Below, piece by piece: positions 56,142 through 64,000 of a stretch of 64,000 nt of DNA (the first letter of the stretch is position 1; every line of letters begins with the position of its first letter). Origin of the DNA: Streptomyces sp. 11x1 (GTDB lineage: Bacteria; Actinomycetota; Actinomycetes; Streptomycetales; Streptomycetaceae); NCBI RefSeq assembly GCF_032598905.1, contig NZ_CP122458.1, forward strand, positions 8,767,001 through 8,831,000. Direction: 5' to 3'. Below the pieces are notes generated by a model. The model was not told the origin of the DNA, did not search any database, and saw only the letters and a program-made list of their open reading frames with translations. The translations under genes and the position numbers were made by a program.

Positions 56142-57247
56142 ATGAAGGCACTGGCGAGCCGCCCGGAAGCGGGGACGCACTCCTCACTCCCCTTCTTGCA
56201 GGACTGGATAGACAAGGCCCCGCAGGGGCACCCGCAGGGGCACCCGCAGCGCGACTACTTTGATCCGGCCAGTGGAAACGGCGCCTCCGACCGCGTCGCC
56301 TCCGCCATCGGCACGGCCTTCGAGAACATCATCGACGCCTTGGAGAAGGCGAAGCCCGAGCGGCTCGCCGGCATACGCCACGACTTCCGCAAGGCAGCGA
56401 CCACCGACGACCTGCTGATTCCGCGGGCGGAGATGGCCGCCGGCGCCAAGCTCGCCCGCGCCGGGATCCCCTTCGACTTCGGCCGGAGCAACGGCGCCAC
56501 GAAGCCGGACCTGATGCTGCGCGAGATGAACCTCGCCATCGAGGTCAAGGCCCGCCGCCTGGACGGTCTGCGGGACCTGCATGACGAACTCCAGACTGCG
56601 CTCGCCGACATCACCCCGTCGGTCCTGGTGGAACTCAGGCCGGACTCCCAGCCCCTCGTGATCAAGAAGGCCGTGCGGGACAAGGTGGTCGAAGAGACCG
56701 TCCAGCGGGCGCGCAGCCAGGACTACGGCACCGCGGTGACCACCGTGGAGCAGCCCTGGTCGGCCCGCGAGCGCCTCCTGATCCACGTCGGCCTCTTCCA
56801 GGCGCCCGACCTCACGGACGGATCGCGGATCATCGTCGCCGGCGGCTTCTGGGGCGCGGAGCCGGGCCCGCACATGATGGACGTGGAGGACGCGTCCTGG
56901 AAGACGACCAGAAGCTCCGTCAGGCCAGTACGAGGCCCACGATCCTCCTCTTTGACGCCGCCCGCACCGGCACGGCGTGGGTCCGCTCCGAGCTGGTCTG
57001 GGCACAGCGTCTGGCGATGTGGTTGCCCGCCACCACGCCGTTCGTGGGGGCTGCCGTGATGACCCCGAGGCTCGACGACCCCGACGTGGGCCTCTCCCTG
57101 GGGGTACGCGGGAACCTGCCCACCGGGGACCGCGCCGCCGTGGACGAACTGGCCCGCTGCCTTGGACTCGCCGGAGCACGATGCGGCCGCCCCCGGCGCC
57201 GTAGCCGAGGCGACGGGGCACCGTTGAACATGGCGTTGCGTGCATGA
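56142..57247 (+). pseudogene. PD-(D/E)XK nuclease-like protein, one frameshift
   Basis: ATG at 56142 (MKALASRPEAG). The readable frame holds a helical lead with a duplicated GHPQ, then GIPFDFGRSNGATKPDLMLR and NLAIEVKARRLDGL: a PD...EVK arrangement as in restriction-type nucleases. Near 56895 the frame shifts; the rest (DDQKLRQASTRPTILLFDAA, GTAWVRSELVWAQRLAMWLP) continues to 57247. An intact version would be ~367 aa. The resident gene is probably inactive at its C-terminus. Cargo gene; a defence role is only a guess. Confidence 0.6.
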
Positions 57248-57262
57248 ACATCGGACCCGAGC

Positions 57263-57979
57263 CTAGGCGTGCCCATGGGGGCCGCCGGTGTGGGCGAGGG
57301 CGCTGGGGGCGCGGCGGCCGACGATCGCCGGGGCTTCTTGGACCAGGGCGTCGTCGGTGAGCGCCTCCACCATGAACAGCGCGAAGTCCACACGGCGCGT
57401 CAGGTTGCTGGCCAGTACCGGGTCGCCCACGTGCCGGCTCCACACGGGCAGGCCCTGGCTCTCGCCCTCCTCCAGGTCGCTGCCGCGCACCACGGTCCAT
57501 CGGGTGTCGCTGGCGAACACCCTGCGGCACGCCTCCACCTGGTCGTCGATCTCGACGGCGCGGACGAGCTTGGCCAGAAAGGCGACGACCCGGACGGCCG
57601 TCCTGAACATCCACGAGTACCGGTCCTTGCCGTCGCGCGTGATGTGCCAGCCGCAGGAGAAGACCAGGCGCGCGCCTGGCTGTGCGTGGTCGAGCACCGC
57701 CTGAGCCGTGCCCGACGAGTACTGCCGCACACCCCACGGCGCCAGCACCGTCAGCACCCCGTCGCACCCCGCGACCGCCCGCCGGATCACCTCCGGGTCG
57801 TTCGTGGGGCCGGGCACGATGGTCATCCGGTCCGCGAACGCGGCCAGCTTCGGCACGCTGCGCTCCCGGCACACACCGACCACCTCGTAGCCGCGGTCCA
57901 GCGCGTGCCGGACCATGTACTGCCCGAGCTTGCCCGAAGCTCCGACGATGCAGACCTTCTTCACACGATCCGTGCCCAT
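57263..57979 (-). CDS. NAD(P)-binding NmrA/SDR-like oxidoreductase
   Basis: 238 aa. Rossmann start VCIVGASGKLGQYMVRHALD (G-x-x-G-x-x-G), then AGCDGVLTVLAPWGVRQYSS and a late DTRWTVVRGSDL phrase. The active-site YxxxK is not evident, so it may be an atypical SDR such as an NmrA-like sensor or quinone reductase. Divergent from the TetR gene with two shared operators. Confidence 0.85.
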   Translation of the reverse strand: MGTDRVKKVCIVGASGKLGQYMVRHALDRGYEVVGVCRERSVPKLAAFADRMTIVPGPTNDPEVIRRAVAGCDGVLTVLAPWGVRQYSSGTAQAVLDHAQPGARLVFSCGWHITRDGKDRYSWMFRTAVRVVAFLAKLVRAVEIDDQVEACRRVFASDTRWTVVRGSDLEEGESQGLPVWSRHVGDPVLASNLTRRVDFALFMVEALTDDALVQEAPAIVGRRAPSALAHTGGPHGHA

Positions 57980-58006
57980 GGCGCAGCCCTTTCGCCGCAG
58001 CGTCAA

Positions 58007-58044
58007 CCTTATGTCGTAAGGCACGGTAACCTTATGCCGTAAGG
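58007..58044. promoter_or_regulatory. Two TetR-type operators in the SDR/tetR divergent region
   Basis: CCTTATGTCGTAAGG (58007-58021) and CCTTATGCCGTAAGG (58030-58044): 15-bp palindromes 23 bp apart centre to centre. They fill the gap between the divergent starts, which suits a repressor of both genes. Confidence 0.7.
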
Positions 58045-58075
58045 CATGCAAGTGGAGTGGAAGAAGGAGGGGCGG

Positions 58076-58762
58076 ATGCGCGAGGGAGGCAAGGGCCGTC
58101 GCGGGGCGTCGGCGCGCACCCCGCTCAGCCGCGAGCGCGTGATCCGCACGGCGGTGACGGTGGCGGACGAGAAGGGGTCGGCCGCACTCACCATGCGGGC
58201 CATCGCCGAACCGCTGGGCGTCGAGGCGATGTCGCTCTACCACCACGTCGCGGGACGGGAGGACATCCTCGACGGCATGGTGGACGCGGTGTTCGACGAG
58301 ATCGAGCTACCGCCGGGCGATACGGACTGGAAGAGCGCCATGCGCCACCGCGCGGCCTCAACCCGCGCCGTGCTGCGACGCCATCCGTGGGCCATCGGCC
58401 TAATGGATTCCCGCAGCCGGCCCGGCCCCGCGACCCTGCGCCACCATGACGCCGTCATCGGCGTGCTGCGCGCCGGAGGGTTCTCCGTTCCGATGGCCGC
58501 ACACGCCTTCTCACTGATCGACAGCTACCTGTACGGCTTCGTGCTCCAGGAGCTGAGTCTGCCGTTCAGCGACTCGGCGGAGCTGGACGAGGTCGCGGGC
58601 GCCATCCTTCGGGAGATGCCCGCGAACGCCTACCCCCACCTCGCGGAGCTCGCCGTTGAGCACGTCCTCAAACCCGGCTACGACTACGCCGACGAGTTCA
58701 CCTTCGGCCTCACCCTCATCCTCGACGCCCTCCACCCGGACGAGACCGCTGGCCCAGATTAG
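58076..58762 (+). CDS. TetR-family transcriptional regulator with TetR_C domain
   Basis: 228 aa; ATG 58076 follows AAGGAGGGG (an upstream ATG at 58046 has none). [23 protein letters not shown], then [20 protein letters not shown]. The C-terminal part resembles the tetracycline-repressor ligand domain ([20 protein letters not shown]). Likely controls the divergent oxidoreductase through the CCTTA-N5-TAAGG sites. Last cargo gene before the right end. Confidence 0.92.
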   Translation: MREGGKGRRGASARTPLSRERVIRTAVTVADEKGSAALTMRAIAEPLGVEAMSLYHHVAGREDILDGMVDAVFDEIELPPGDTDWKSAMRHRAASTRAVLRRHPWAIGLMDSRSRPGPATLRHHDAVIGVLRAGGFSVPMAAHAFSLIDSYLYGFVLQELSLPFSDSAELDEVAGAILREMPANAYPHLAELAVEHVLKPGYDYADEFTFGLTLILDALHPDETAGPD

Positions 58763-58835
58763 ATGGTCCCAACGAGACGTCCAGGCCGTAGCGCCGCTGC
58801 CCAGGGCGTCGCCCCGCCACCTCGAGCGCTCGGAG

Positions 58836-58880
58836 CCGCCAGGCCAAGCACTCAGCCGCCGACTGAAGCGCTCCGTCACA
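58836..58880 (-). repeat. Right end of the cargo segment
   Basis: Minus strand from 58880: TGTGACGGAGCGCTTCAG, then a CGGCGG and a TGGCGG site about 21 bp apart. Inverted match of the left end at 53559. Confidence 0.65.
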
Positions 58881-58888
58881 GCCGCTGC

Positions 58889-58954
58889 TGAGACTGAGCA
58901 GCCGATCTGGCGGATGAGTGCCTGACTTGGCGAGGCTGAGCGGTACAGGTGGCG
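58889..58954 (+). repeat. Left end of the intact tnsABC-tniQ module
   Basis: TGAGACTGAGC tip (TGA instead of TGT) with TGGCG sites at 58908, 58928 and 58950, matching the spacings at 53578-53624. 85 bp before tnsA. Confidence 0.6.
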
Positions 58955-59038
58955 CGCATGGTAGGGGCCACGCCGCTTACCTGCGCCGCTTTGCTGGGAA
59001 GTCGTACAGCATCCCGCGCCACGGGCTGTGCTGGAGGC

Positions 59039-59881
59039 ATGAAGGTTTCGGTCCGTACGCCGGATATCGAATCTCGGCCGATGTGGTCGCACAGCTGCAC
59101 CTTGGACGATCTCGTCGCGCCGTACACCATCGACTCAGCCGTGATGGAGAGGCTGGACACGGGGCCGGACTGGGCCCGGCGGTGGACGGCGAGGTGGAAG
59201 ACCGCGAGTGCGGACGTGATCTGTCCGGTCCGGGAACTGGCCAGTGTCCCGGCATCCGCATCGGTGCCGGTACGCGGGTTCACCTGGCGGGCGGGGCAGC
59301 GACACCGTCCCGGTCTGCAGTACCTGCTGGCCACGGGACGGATGCACGGCTTCGAAAGCCTGGCCGAGCGGAACCTGCTGCTCGCCCTGGACTTCATCGG
59401 CGCCGCGACCGAGGTGTTGTCGCAGCCGTTCAAGCTGAAGTTCACCACCGCGGACGGCAGCGAGGACCACACCCCGGATTTCCTTGTGCTGCTGCCCGGG
59501 ACGGCGGTGGTGGTCGATGTCCGGCCCGCCCATCTGATCAAGGAAAAGGATCTGGTGAAGTTTGCCGCGACGGACCGGGCCGCCAGTGCGGTGGGATGGA
59601 CCTACCTGGTGGCGTCCGGCTGGCGCCGCCAGGTGCTGACCGCCCTTGACGCCTTGTCCGCACGGCGGCGCCCGATGACCGACCGGCTCGGGCTACAGGA
59701 CGAACTGCTCGACCAGGTCCACGAGCGGCCGCGGCGGTTCGGCGAATTGGTGGAGGACACCTCGCTGCCGGCGGTGGCCCGCACGCATGCCGTCCATTTG
59801 CTCTGGCACCGTCGGCTGGCGATGGACCTGACCCTGCCGCTGGACGATGCCGCGTGGATCTACCCGGTGGGAAGGCCGTGA
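59039..59881 (+). CDS. tnsA: TnsA-like transposon endonuclease
   Basis: 280 aa from an ATG immediately after GGAGG; the close spacing leaves other starts possible (frame open from 58949, internal ATG downstream). Nuclease core: Glu106 in HGFESLAERNLLLALDF, Asp147 in TPDFLVLLPG, then VVDVRPAHLIKEK with Asp160 and Arg162 or Lys168 as the basic residue. TnsA cuts the 5' ends of the element for cut-and-paste movement. Overlaps tnsB by one base. Confidence 0.85.
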   Translation: MKVSVRTPDIESRPMWSHSCTLDDLVAPYTIDSAVMERLDTGPDWARRWTARWKTASADVICPVRELASVPASASVPVRGFTWRAGQRHRPGLQYLLATGRMHGFESLAERNLLLALDFIGAATEVLSQPFKLKFTTADGSEDHTPDFLVLLPGTAVVVDVRPAHLIKEKDLVKFAATDRAASAVGWTYLVASGWRRQVLTALDALSARRRPMTDRLGLQDELLDQVHERPRRFGELVEDTSLPAVARTHAVHLLWHRRLAMDLTLPLDDAAWIYPVGRP

Positions 59882-61941
59882 TGAACGGTGGGCGGCAGAG
59901 GCCGCGGAGTGAGGATCTTCCCGAGCACGACCTGACGCGGGCCCGGATCCGGATGGCGCATCTGCTGGAGGTGGAGACCGGCTACCGCAGCGGCAGCCGG
60001 TCGTGGGCCCGGCCGGGAGAGCCTCGGGGTGAATACGACCCGGAACGGACCACACTGACCGAACGTCGGCGGGCGAAGGTGGCCGAGCTGCAGGGACTCG
60101 ACCGCCAGGAGGCCAAGCAGCTCGGGCTGGAGTGGATCAGCGAGCGCACGCTTGAGCGCATGGCCGCCAAATACGACGAGCACGGGGTGATGGGGCTGGC
60201 GGACGGGCGGTGGACGCCGCCCCTGCGGGGCCGCTGGGCGATCAGCGAGGAGGTCGCCGAGGCGATCCGGGCCGTTCACGCGGAGTCGTTGCACCGCTCG
60301 AAGGTGAGCATGAAGACGAAGGAACGGATGATCCACCAGTACGTGCGGGAGAAGTTCGAGGCCAAGGGCAAGGAGGTCGACGTTCCGCACTACACCACGC
60401 TGGCGAAGGTGTGGAAGGAGTGGTTCGGCACCGAAGGGGCGAGGCAGCGATACATCCGCTCCGCCGCGGCGGTGGAGACGGGAAAGGCGAAGGTGGTAAT
60501 CCTCCGGCCGGGGCAGGTGGTCGTGCTGGACACCACGCCGTTGCCGGTGAAAGTCCTCGACGATGTCTTCGGCACTCCGATCTCCGTGCACCTCACCCTC
60601 GCTCTGGATGCCTACTCGCATTCGCTGGTCGCTTTCCGCCTCACGCCGGTATCGGACTCCTCGGTGGAGGTGGCGATGCTGCTGAGGGACGTGCTGCTGC
60701 CGCTGCCGATGCGCCCGGACTGGGGTGAGGAACTGGAGTGGCCCTACCCCGGTGTTCCGGCCGCACTGGTCGCCGAGTTCGCCGGCTACCGGGTGGCTGG
60801 CCTGCCGTTCTTCGCTCCGGAGACAGTGACCAGCGATCACGGCAGCATCTACAAGAACCACCAGATCGTCCACGTCGCCCGCACGTTGAAGATGGAGTTG
60901 CTGCCTGCTCGCGCGATGCGCCCGACCGACAAGGCCGCCTGCGAACGCGCGTTCGCAGGTATCCAGTCGCTGCTGCTGGAACTCCTCCTGGGTTACCAGG
61001 GTGTCGACGTGGCTGATCGTGGAGTGGACCCGGAAGGGGACGCGGTCTGGACCCTGGCGGAGATGGAGCACTTGCTGGCGACCTGGATCGTCGCGGTGTG
61101 GCAAAACCGGAAACTCGACCAGTACGCGCCGGCCTGGGATCCCGGCGGGCGGCACAGTCCGAACACGCTGTTCGCCGCTGCGGCGGCCCGCGACGGGATC
61201 AGCCTGGAGATCCCCGAACCGAACCTGTATTTCGAGCTCTTGCCCGCCCACTCCGTGAAGATCGACCGCCGCCGCGGGGTGAAGATCGGCGGACTTTGGT
61301 ACGGCGGCACCGCCCCAGTCCTGGACCCGTACCGCGGCCAGCGCTCCGCCCGCAGCGGTCGGCACGCAGGCAAGTGGGCCATCAGCCGCGATCCCAGGGA
61401 CTGCCGATATGTCTACTTCGAGGACCCTGAACAGTCAGGGCTCTGGCACGCCTTGAGCTGGAACGGCCTGCCGCCAGGGGATGACGTCCCGGCCTTTTCC
61501 GATGCGCGCGTACGCGAAGTCCTGCGCGAGGCAGTGCGGGCCGGCCTCAAGCCGCGCGACGACAAAGAACTACTGCCGGTACTACTGAAGTTGGTGGCCT
61601 CCCGCACACCGGTGACAGCCTGGCCGACCCAGATGACCATCAAGCAGAGGTCCGAGCGGGCCCGAGAGCTGGCACGGGCCCGCTCTGCTGCCTCCGACCG
61701 GCCAGCGGCCCCGTTGAGCGAGCTTCCTCCGCCGGCCCGGCCCGCCGACCTGGCCGCCGCCCATCGCCGGGCTGTTACTGCGGACCGGCAGCGACGCCGG
61801 GAGGCCGGCGTCTCACAGCCGCCGACAGCGCCGCCCCTGCTGGGCGAGGCACTTCGGGCCCGCAACCTGTTCGTGCTGCCCGACGAGGAGGAAGTTGATA
61901 ATGCCGGTCAGGCTGAAGAACCGGGCCCGGAGTCCTCGTGA
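59881..61941 (+). CDS. tnsB: TnsB/TniA-like DDE transposase
   Basis: 686 aa. N-terminal HTH modules (RTTLTERRRAKVAELQGL, SERTLERMAAKYDEHG) precede an rve-type integrase core with Asp217 (VVLDTTPLPV), Asp319 (VTSDHGS) and Glu355 (ACERAF): exactly 35 residues lie between the last two (DD35E). A Mu-type C-terminal barrel and a charged tail that would contact TnsC follow. It lacks the ~70-residue N-terminal domain present in the decayed copy at 51536-52606. Confidence 0.93.
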   Translation: MNGGRQRPRSEDLPEHDLTRARIRMAHLLEVETGYRSGSRSWARPGEPRGEYDPERTTLTERRRAKVAELQGLDRQEAKQLGLEWISERTLERMAAKYDEHGVMGLADGRWTPPLRGRWAISEEVAEAIRAVHAESLHRSKVSMKTKERMIHQYVREKFEAKGKEVDVPHYTTLAKVWKEWFGTEGARQRYIRSAAAVETGKAKVVILRPGQVVVLDTTPLPVKVLDDVFGTPISVHLTLALDAYSHSLVAFRLTPVSDSSVEVAMLLRDVLLPLPMRPDWGEELEWPYPGVPAALVAEFAGYRVAGLPFFAPETVTSDHGSIYKNHQIVHVARTLKMELLPARAMRPTDKAACERAFAGIQSLLLELLLGYQGVDVADRGVDPEGDAVWTLAEMEHLLATWIVAVWQNRKLDQYAPAWDPGGRHSPNTLFAAAAARDGISLEIPEPNLYFELLPAHSVKIDRRRGVKIGGLWYGGTAPVLDPYRGQRSARSGRHAGKWAISRDPRDCRYVYFEDPEQSGLWHALSWNGLPPGDDVPAFSDARVREVLREAVRAGLKPRDDKELLPVLLKLVASRTPVTAWPTQMTIKQRSERARELARARSAASDRPAAPLSELPPPARPADLAAAHRRAVTADRQRRREAGVSQPPTAPPLLGEALRARNLFVLPDEEEVDNAGQAEEPGPESS

Positions 61942-63206
61942 GTACCCAGGGCGGCAGCGGACCTGTCCCTTTCGTGCTGCCGGGGCCTCCGCCGATGCGG
62001 GACACGGTGGAGGGCTGGGAGCGCTGGCGCGTCACACGTCGCGACTTCATGCCCGCGCCACGGCTGAGCCTGGCCGAATGGCGGCTGCTGAGCCCCAGGA
62101 AGAAGTCCCTGCACGATCTGCACCGGTCGGCCACCCACGCCAATCTGCAATTGCTCCAGACCCCGATGGCCGATGCAGTCACCAAGCTGCTGCACGGACG
62201 GGTCATGACCAATGCGCTCAAGCACAAGCCGACGACCCGAGCCGGAGTCATGGTCACGGGCGGGGGCTATCAGGGGAAAACGGAGACGGGTTGCGAGATC
62301 CTGGCGACGTTCGAGGACATCTGGCGGGAACTGCACCGTCACCTCAACCCCGATGCCGTCCCTGGGGCCCGCGACCTGCACGTTCCCGTTGCCTACGTGC
62401 AGACCCCGGTGACCGCGAAGCCGAAGAGCCTCTGCAAGGCCATCCTCAACTTCTACGGCGCCCAGCTGCACCCGCGCATGGACCTGCCCGACTTGCTCCG
62501 GCAGGTCGCCGCCTCTCTGCATGACCATGGAACAAGGGCTCTTCTACTGGACGACATTACGAGGCTCCGCCTCCACCGGGCCGACGACCAGGACACTCTC
62601 GACCTGATCCGGGCTTTCATGAGCATGCACGTCACTCTCGTACTCATCGGCGTCGATATCCCCGGATCGGGCCTGCTGCGAGAAGGCCGACATGATCCTG
62701 ACACGGGCCAGGTGACGTTCCCGCCCGCCCAGCAGAGCAAAGTCCACGGGCGCGAGGCGACCCAGACCGAACGACGCTTCGACCTCGTCGAACTCGACCG
62801 TTTCCGCTACGAAACCGACGAGGAGATTGCTGCCTGGATCGACCACCTCACCGGCGTCGAAGACCAGCTCAGGCTACTGAAGGCGCACAGAGGCATGCTT
62901 ACCGCGGGCCGCATGCCCGAGTACCTCTTCGGGCGCACGAACGGCGTGGTCGGCCTACTGGAACGGCTGGTCGAAGACGGTTGCCAGGAAGCCATTGATT
63001 CCGAATTGGAGTGCCTGACCGAACCCCTCCTCGAAGGAATCGCCATCACGCTCGGGGACCCGTCTCGCGATCCCGGCGCTGGAGAGATCCCCGATACTCC
63101 ACCGACCGGGAGCGATACCGCTGCCAAGGACCGCCCGGTCAAACGCAAGCGTCCCCGGAACACGGTGTTCGACGATCACGGCCCTGCCGCGAGCACAGGA
63201 ACCTGA
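61938..63206 (+). CDS. tnsC: TnsC/TniB-like AAA+ ATPase (transposition regulator)
   Basis: 422 aa from GTG overlapping the tnsB stop (GTGA). Walker A-like GGGYQGKTE at residues ~107-115, Walker B ALLLDDITRL near residue 200, and a sensor segment VTLVLIGVDIPGSGLL. In Tn7-like systems TnsC links target selection to TnsAB and enforces target immunity. The C-terminal ~50 residues are Pro/Asp/Lys-rich. Confidence 0.9.
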   Translation: MSTQGGSGPVPFVLPGPPPMRDTVEGWERWRVTRRDFMPAPRLSLAEWRLLSPRKKSLHDLHRSATHANLQLLQTPMADAVTKLLHGRVMTNALKHKPTTRAGVMVTGGGYQGKTETGCEILATFEDIWRELHRHLNPDAVPGARDLHVPVAYVQTPVTAKPKSLCKAILNFYGAQLHPRMDLPDLLRQVAASLHDHGTRALLLDDITRLRLHRADDQDTLDLIRAFMSMHVTLVLIGVDIPGSGLLREGRHDPDTGQVTFPPAQQSKVHGREATQTERRFDLVELDRFRYETDEEIAAWIDHLTGVEDQLRLLKAHRGMLTAGRMPEYLFGRTNGVVGLLERLVEDGCQEAIDSELECLTEPLLEGIAITLGDPSRDPGAGEIPDTPPTGSDTAAKDRPVKRKRPRNTVFDDHGPAASTGT

Positions 63207-63217
63207 GGATCGGAACC

Positions 63218-64000
63218 GTGATGCACCCACTGCCTCGGAGCCTGGAGCCGATCCCAGAAGAGTCCCTCGTCGGCTACCTGCTGCGGCTCACTCACCGTAT
63301 TGGCGTCCCACCGTTGCATCTTGTCCGCATGCTCGGCTGGCAGACGGGCTTCTTCGGCAATCGTTTCAGCAGGTCGGTGCTATTCGAACTCGATGATCCT
63401 CATATCGCTGATCTTGCTCGGCTGACTCGGCTCACCGCGGAGGAAGCTTCGGATCTAACCCTGTCGTCGTGGAAGGGCCGCTATCCACCGATCCGGCGGT
63501 CTCTCGCGAACGGCATCTCATCAGCACGGCCAGACGGATGGTTGTTCCTCAGCAACCCGAGGTTCTGCCCGCGATGTCTGGCAGGCGATGGATCGTCAGC
63601 TCAAGAGCTCCACGGAGGGCCGTGGAGGAAGTCCTGGCACCTTCCCATCGTCTTCATATGCGCCGAGCATCGAGCCTTCCTCCAGTCTCGCTGCCCGCAG
63701 TGCGAGCATTCCTGGAGCGGCTCGCCCCTGCTGATCCAGCGTCCGAACGACGCCACCCTTCATCCCGCTCAATGCCGACGGACGTTCCCCGACCCGACCG
63801 TCCCCAAGCGGAAAACGAGAGCGTGCGGATACCGGCTTGATCAAATACCTCACACCTCCGACACCAGGCCGCAGCCCCCACCGCACCTCATCAGGTTCCA
63901 GCAGGACATCCTTCGCCGACTTGACTCCTCCGCCCCGGCTCAGGCTGCCGCCGAGTACTTCACAGATTTGCGGCTGGTGGCCGATTTGCTCAGCGCCTCC
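63218..64000 (+). CDS. tniQ: TniQ/TnsD-like target-selection protein (3' partial)
   Basis: Open from a GTG at 63218 (ATG at 63221) with GAGGA 8 nt upstream; 261 codons are visible and the frame runs off the window. TniQ start: PIPEESLVGYLLRLTHRIGV, then PPLHLVRMLGW. Zinc-binding clusters CPRC (117-120), a CAEH motif and RCPQC follow. Binds target DNA or a targeting partner and recruits TnsC. Fourth gene of the operon; it can be compared with the tail at 53611-54540 only if the rest is known. Confidence 0.88.
   Translation, partial: MMHPLPRSLEPIPEESLVGYLLRLTHRIGVPPLHLVRMLGWQTGFFGNRFSRSVLFELDDPHIADLARLTRLTAEEASDLTLSSWKGRYPPIRRSLANGISSARPDGWLFLSNPRFCPRCLAGDGSSAQELHGGPWRKSWHLPIVFICAEHRAFLQSRCPQCEHSWSGSPLLIQRPNDATLHPAQCRRTFPDPTVPKRKTRACGYRLDQIPHTSDTRPQPPPHLIRFQQDILRRLDSSAPAQAAAEYFTDLRLVADLLSAS

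Larger units (their letters stand above)
53559..58880. mobile_element. Transposase-less Tn7-like cargo segment with matched inverted ends
   Basis: The left tip TGTGACTGAGCGCTTCAG (53559) and the right tip read on the minus strand TGTGACGGAGCGCTTCAG (58880) differ at one base of 18, and similarity goes on through GGCGG and TGAG. Both continue with ~20-22-bp-spaced GGCG repeats, the layout of TnsB-binding sites. Contents: TniQ tail, DUF389 gene, frameshifted nuclease-like gene, SDR and TetR genes. Each tip is 8 bp from the tip of a neighbouring module. No clear target duplication (flanks GCCGAC and GCCGCT). Confidence 0.65.
58889..64000 (+). mobile_element. Tn7/Tn5053-like transposon module (right part beyond the window)
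   Basis: One end, then tnsA-tnsB-tnsC-tniQ in an overlapping operon with all catalytic motifs readable. The distal end is not in the window. Confidence 0.8.

Noticed and set aside
53559..58880. 5-bp target duplication around the cargo segment
   Set aside because: Flanking pentamers CCGAC and GCCGC do not match; only a loose GCCG similarity exists.
58889..64000. CRISPR-associated transposon (CAST)
   Set aside because: TniQ and TnsC are present, but no cas gene and no array can be seen in the window; nothing supports RNA-guided targeting here.

Overview
The window is Streptomyces-type chromosome: very high G+C, GTG and overlapping ATGA/TGATG starts, several copies of a dispersed ~20-bp streptomycete intergenic repeat, and the usual streptomycete gene order sseB-like / DUF1844 / infC-rpmI-rplT / rRNA methyltransferase / sensor kinase / pheS-pheT.

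Layout. (1) 1-30.4 kb is core chromosome. It starts with the end of a type VII secretion-associated pair (a proline-rich membrane protein and a mycosin protease), then the translation block with a promoter, a terminator-like leader hairpin and an AUC-type start for infC. An IS110-family element sits just after pheT. Next come a PP2C-type phosphatase, an HTH-TPR regulator, a NUDIX hydrolase, a hydroxybutyryl-CoA dehydrogenase, a Tat-exported GHL10 glycosidase-like protein, a DMT exporter divergent from a MocR regulator, a decayed GH51 arabinofuranosidase, and a long LRV-repeat protein preceded by a 23-bp tandem repeat. (2) 30.5-48.4 kb is an accessory catabolic region with broken genes and IS scars. 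It holds a split IclR remnant, a cyclase broken by one extra G, a flavin reductase with an acyl-CoA-dehydrogenase-fold monooxygenase under a LysR gene, Dabb/HxlR, a two-subunit CoA-transferase, a fumarylacetoacetase-family hydrolase, a metallo-beta-lactamase-fold hydrolase, a TetR regulator and a complete branched-chain-amino-acid-type ABC transporter. The TetR gene is flanked by two copies of TGGACT-N2-AGTCCA, one before the hydrolase and one before the transporter, which suggests one small regulon. (3) 48.5-51.5 kb is an ~885-bp IS5-family element split by a complete group II intron whose ends can be placed to the base (48905-51076, antisense to the transposase).

(4) 51.5-64 kb is the most interesting part: a tandem run of Tn7/Tn5053-like modules. 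A decayed tnsB-tnsA pair on the minus strand, cut by the IS5 element, abuts a 5.3-kb segment (53559-58880). That segment has matching inverted ends (TGTGAC...GTCACA) and subterminal GGCG-type repeats. It carries a TniQ tail, a DUF389 membrane protein, a frameshifted PD-(D/E)XK-like protein and an SDR/TetR pair, but no transposase. It abuts in turn an intact tnsA-tnsB-tnsC-tniQ operon that runs off the window. At both junctions the facing ends are exactly 8 bp apart. I infer that the intact module could act in trans on the cargo segment. No CRISPR array or cas gene is visible, so the targeting route would have to be the TniQ protein(s) or something beyond the window.

Limits: all calls come from reading the sequence and translations. 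No database search or alignment was run, so family names are recognition-level and boundaries of decayed genes are approximate.
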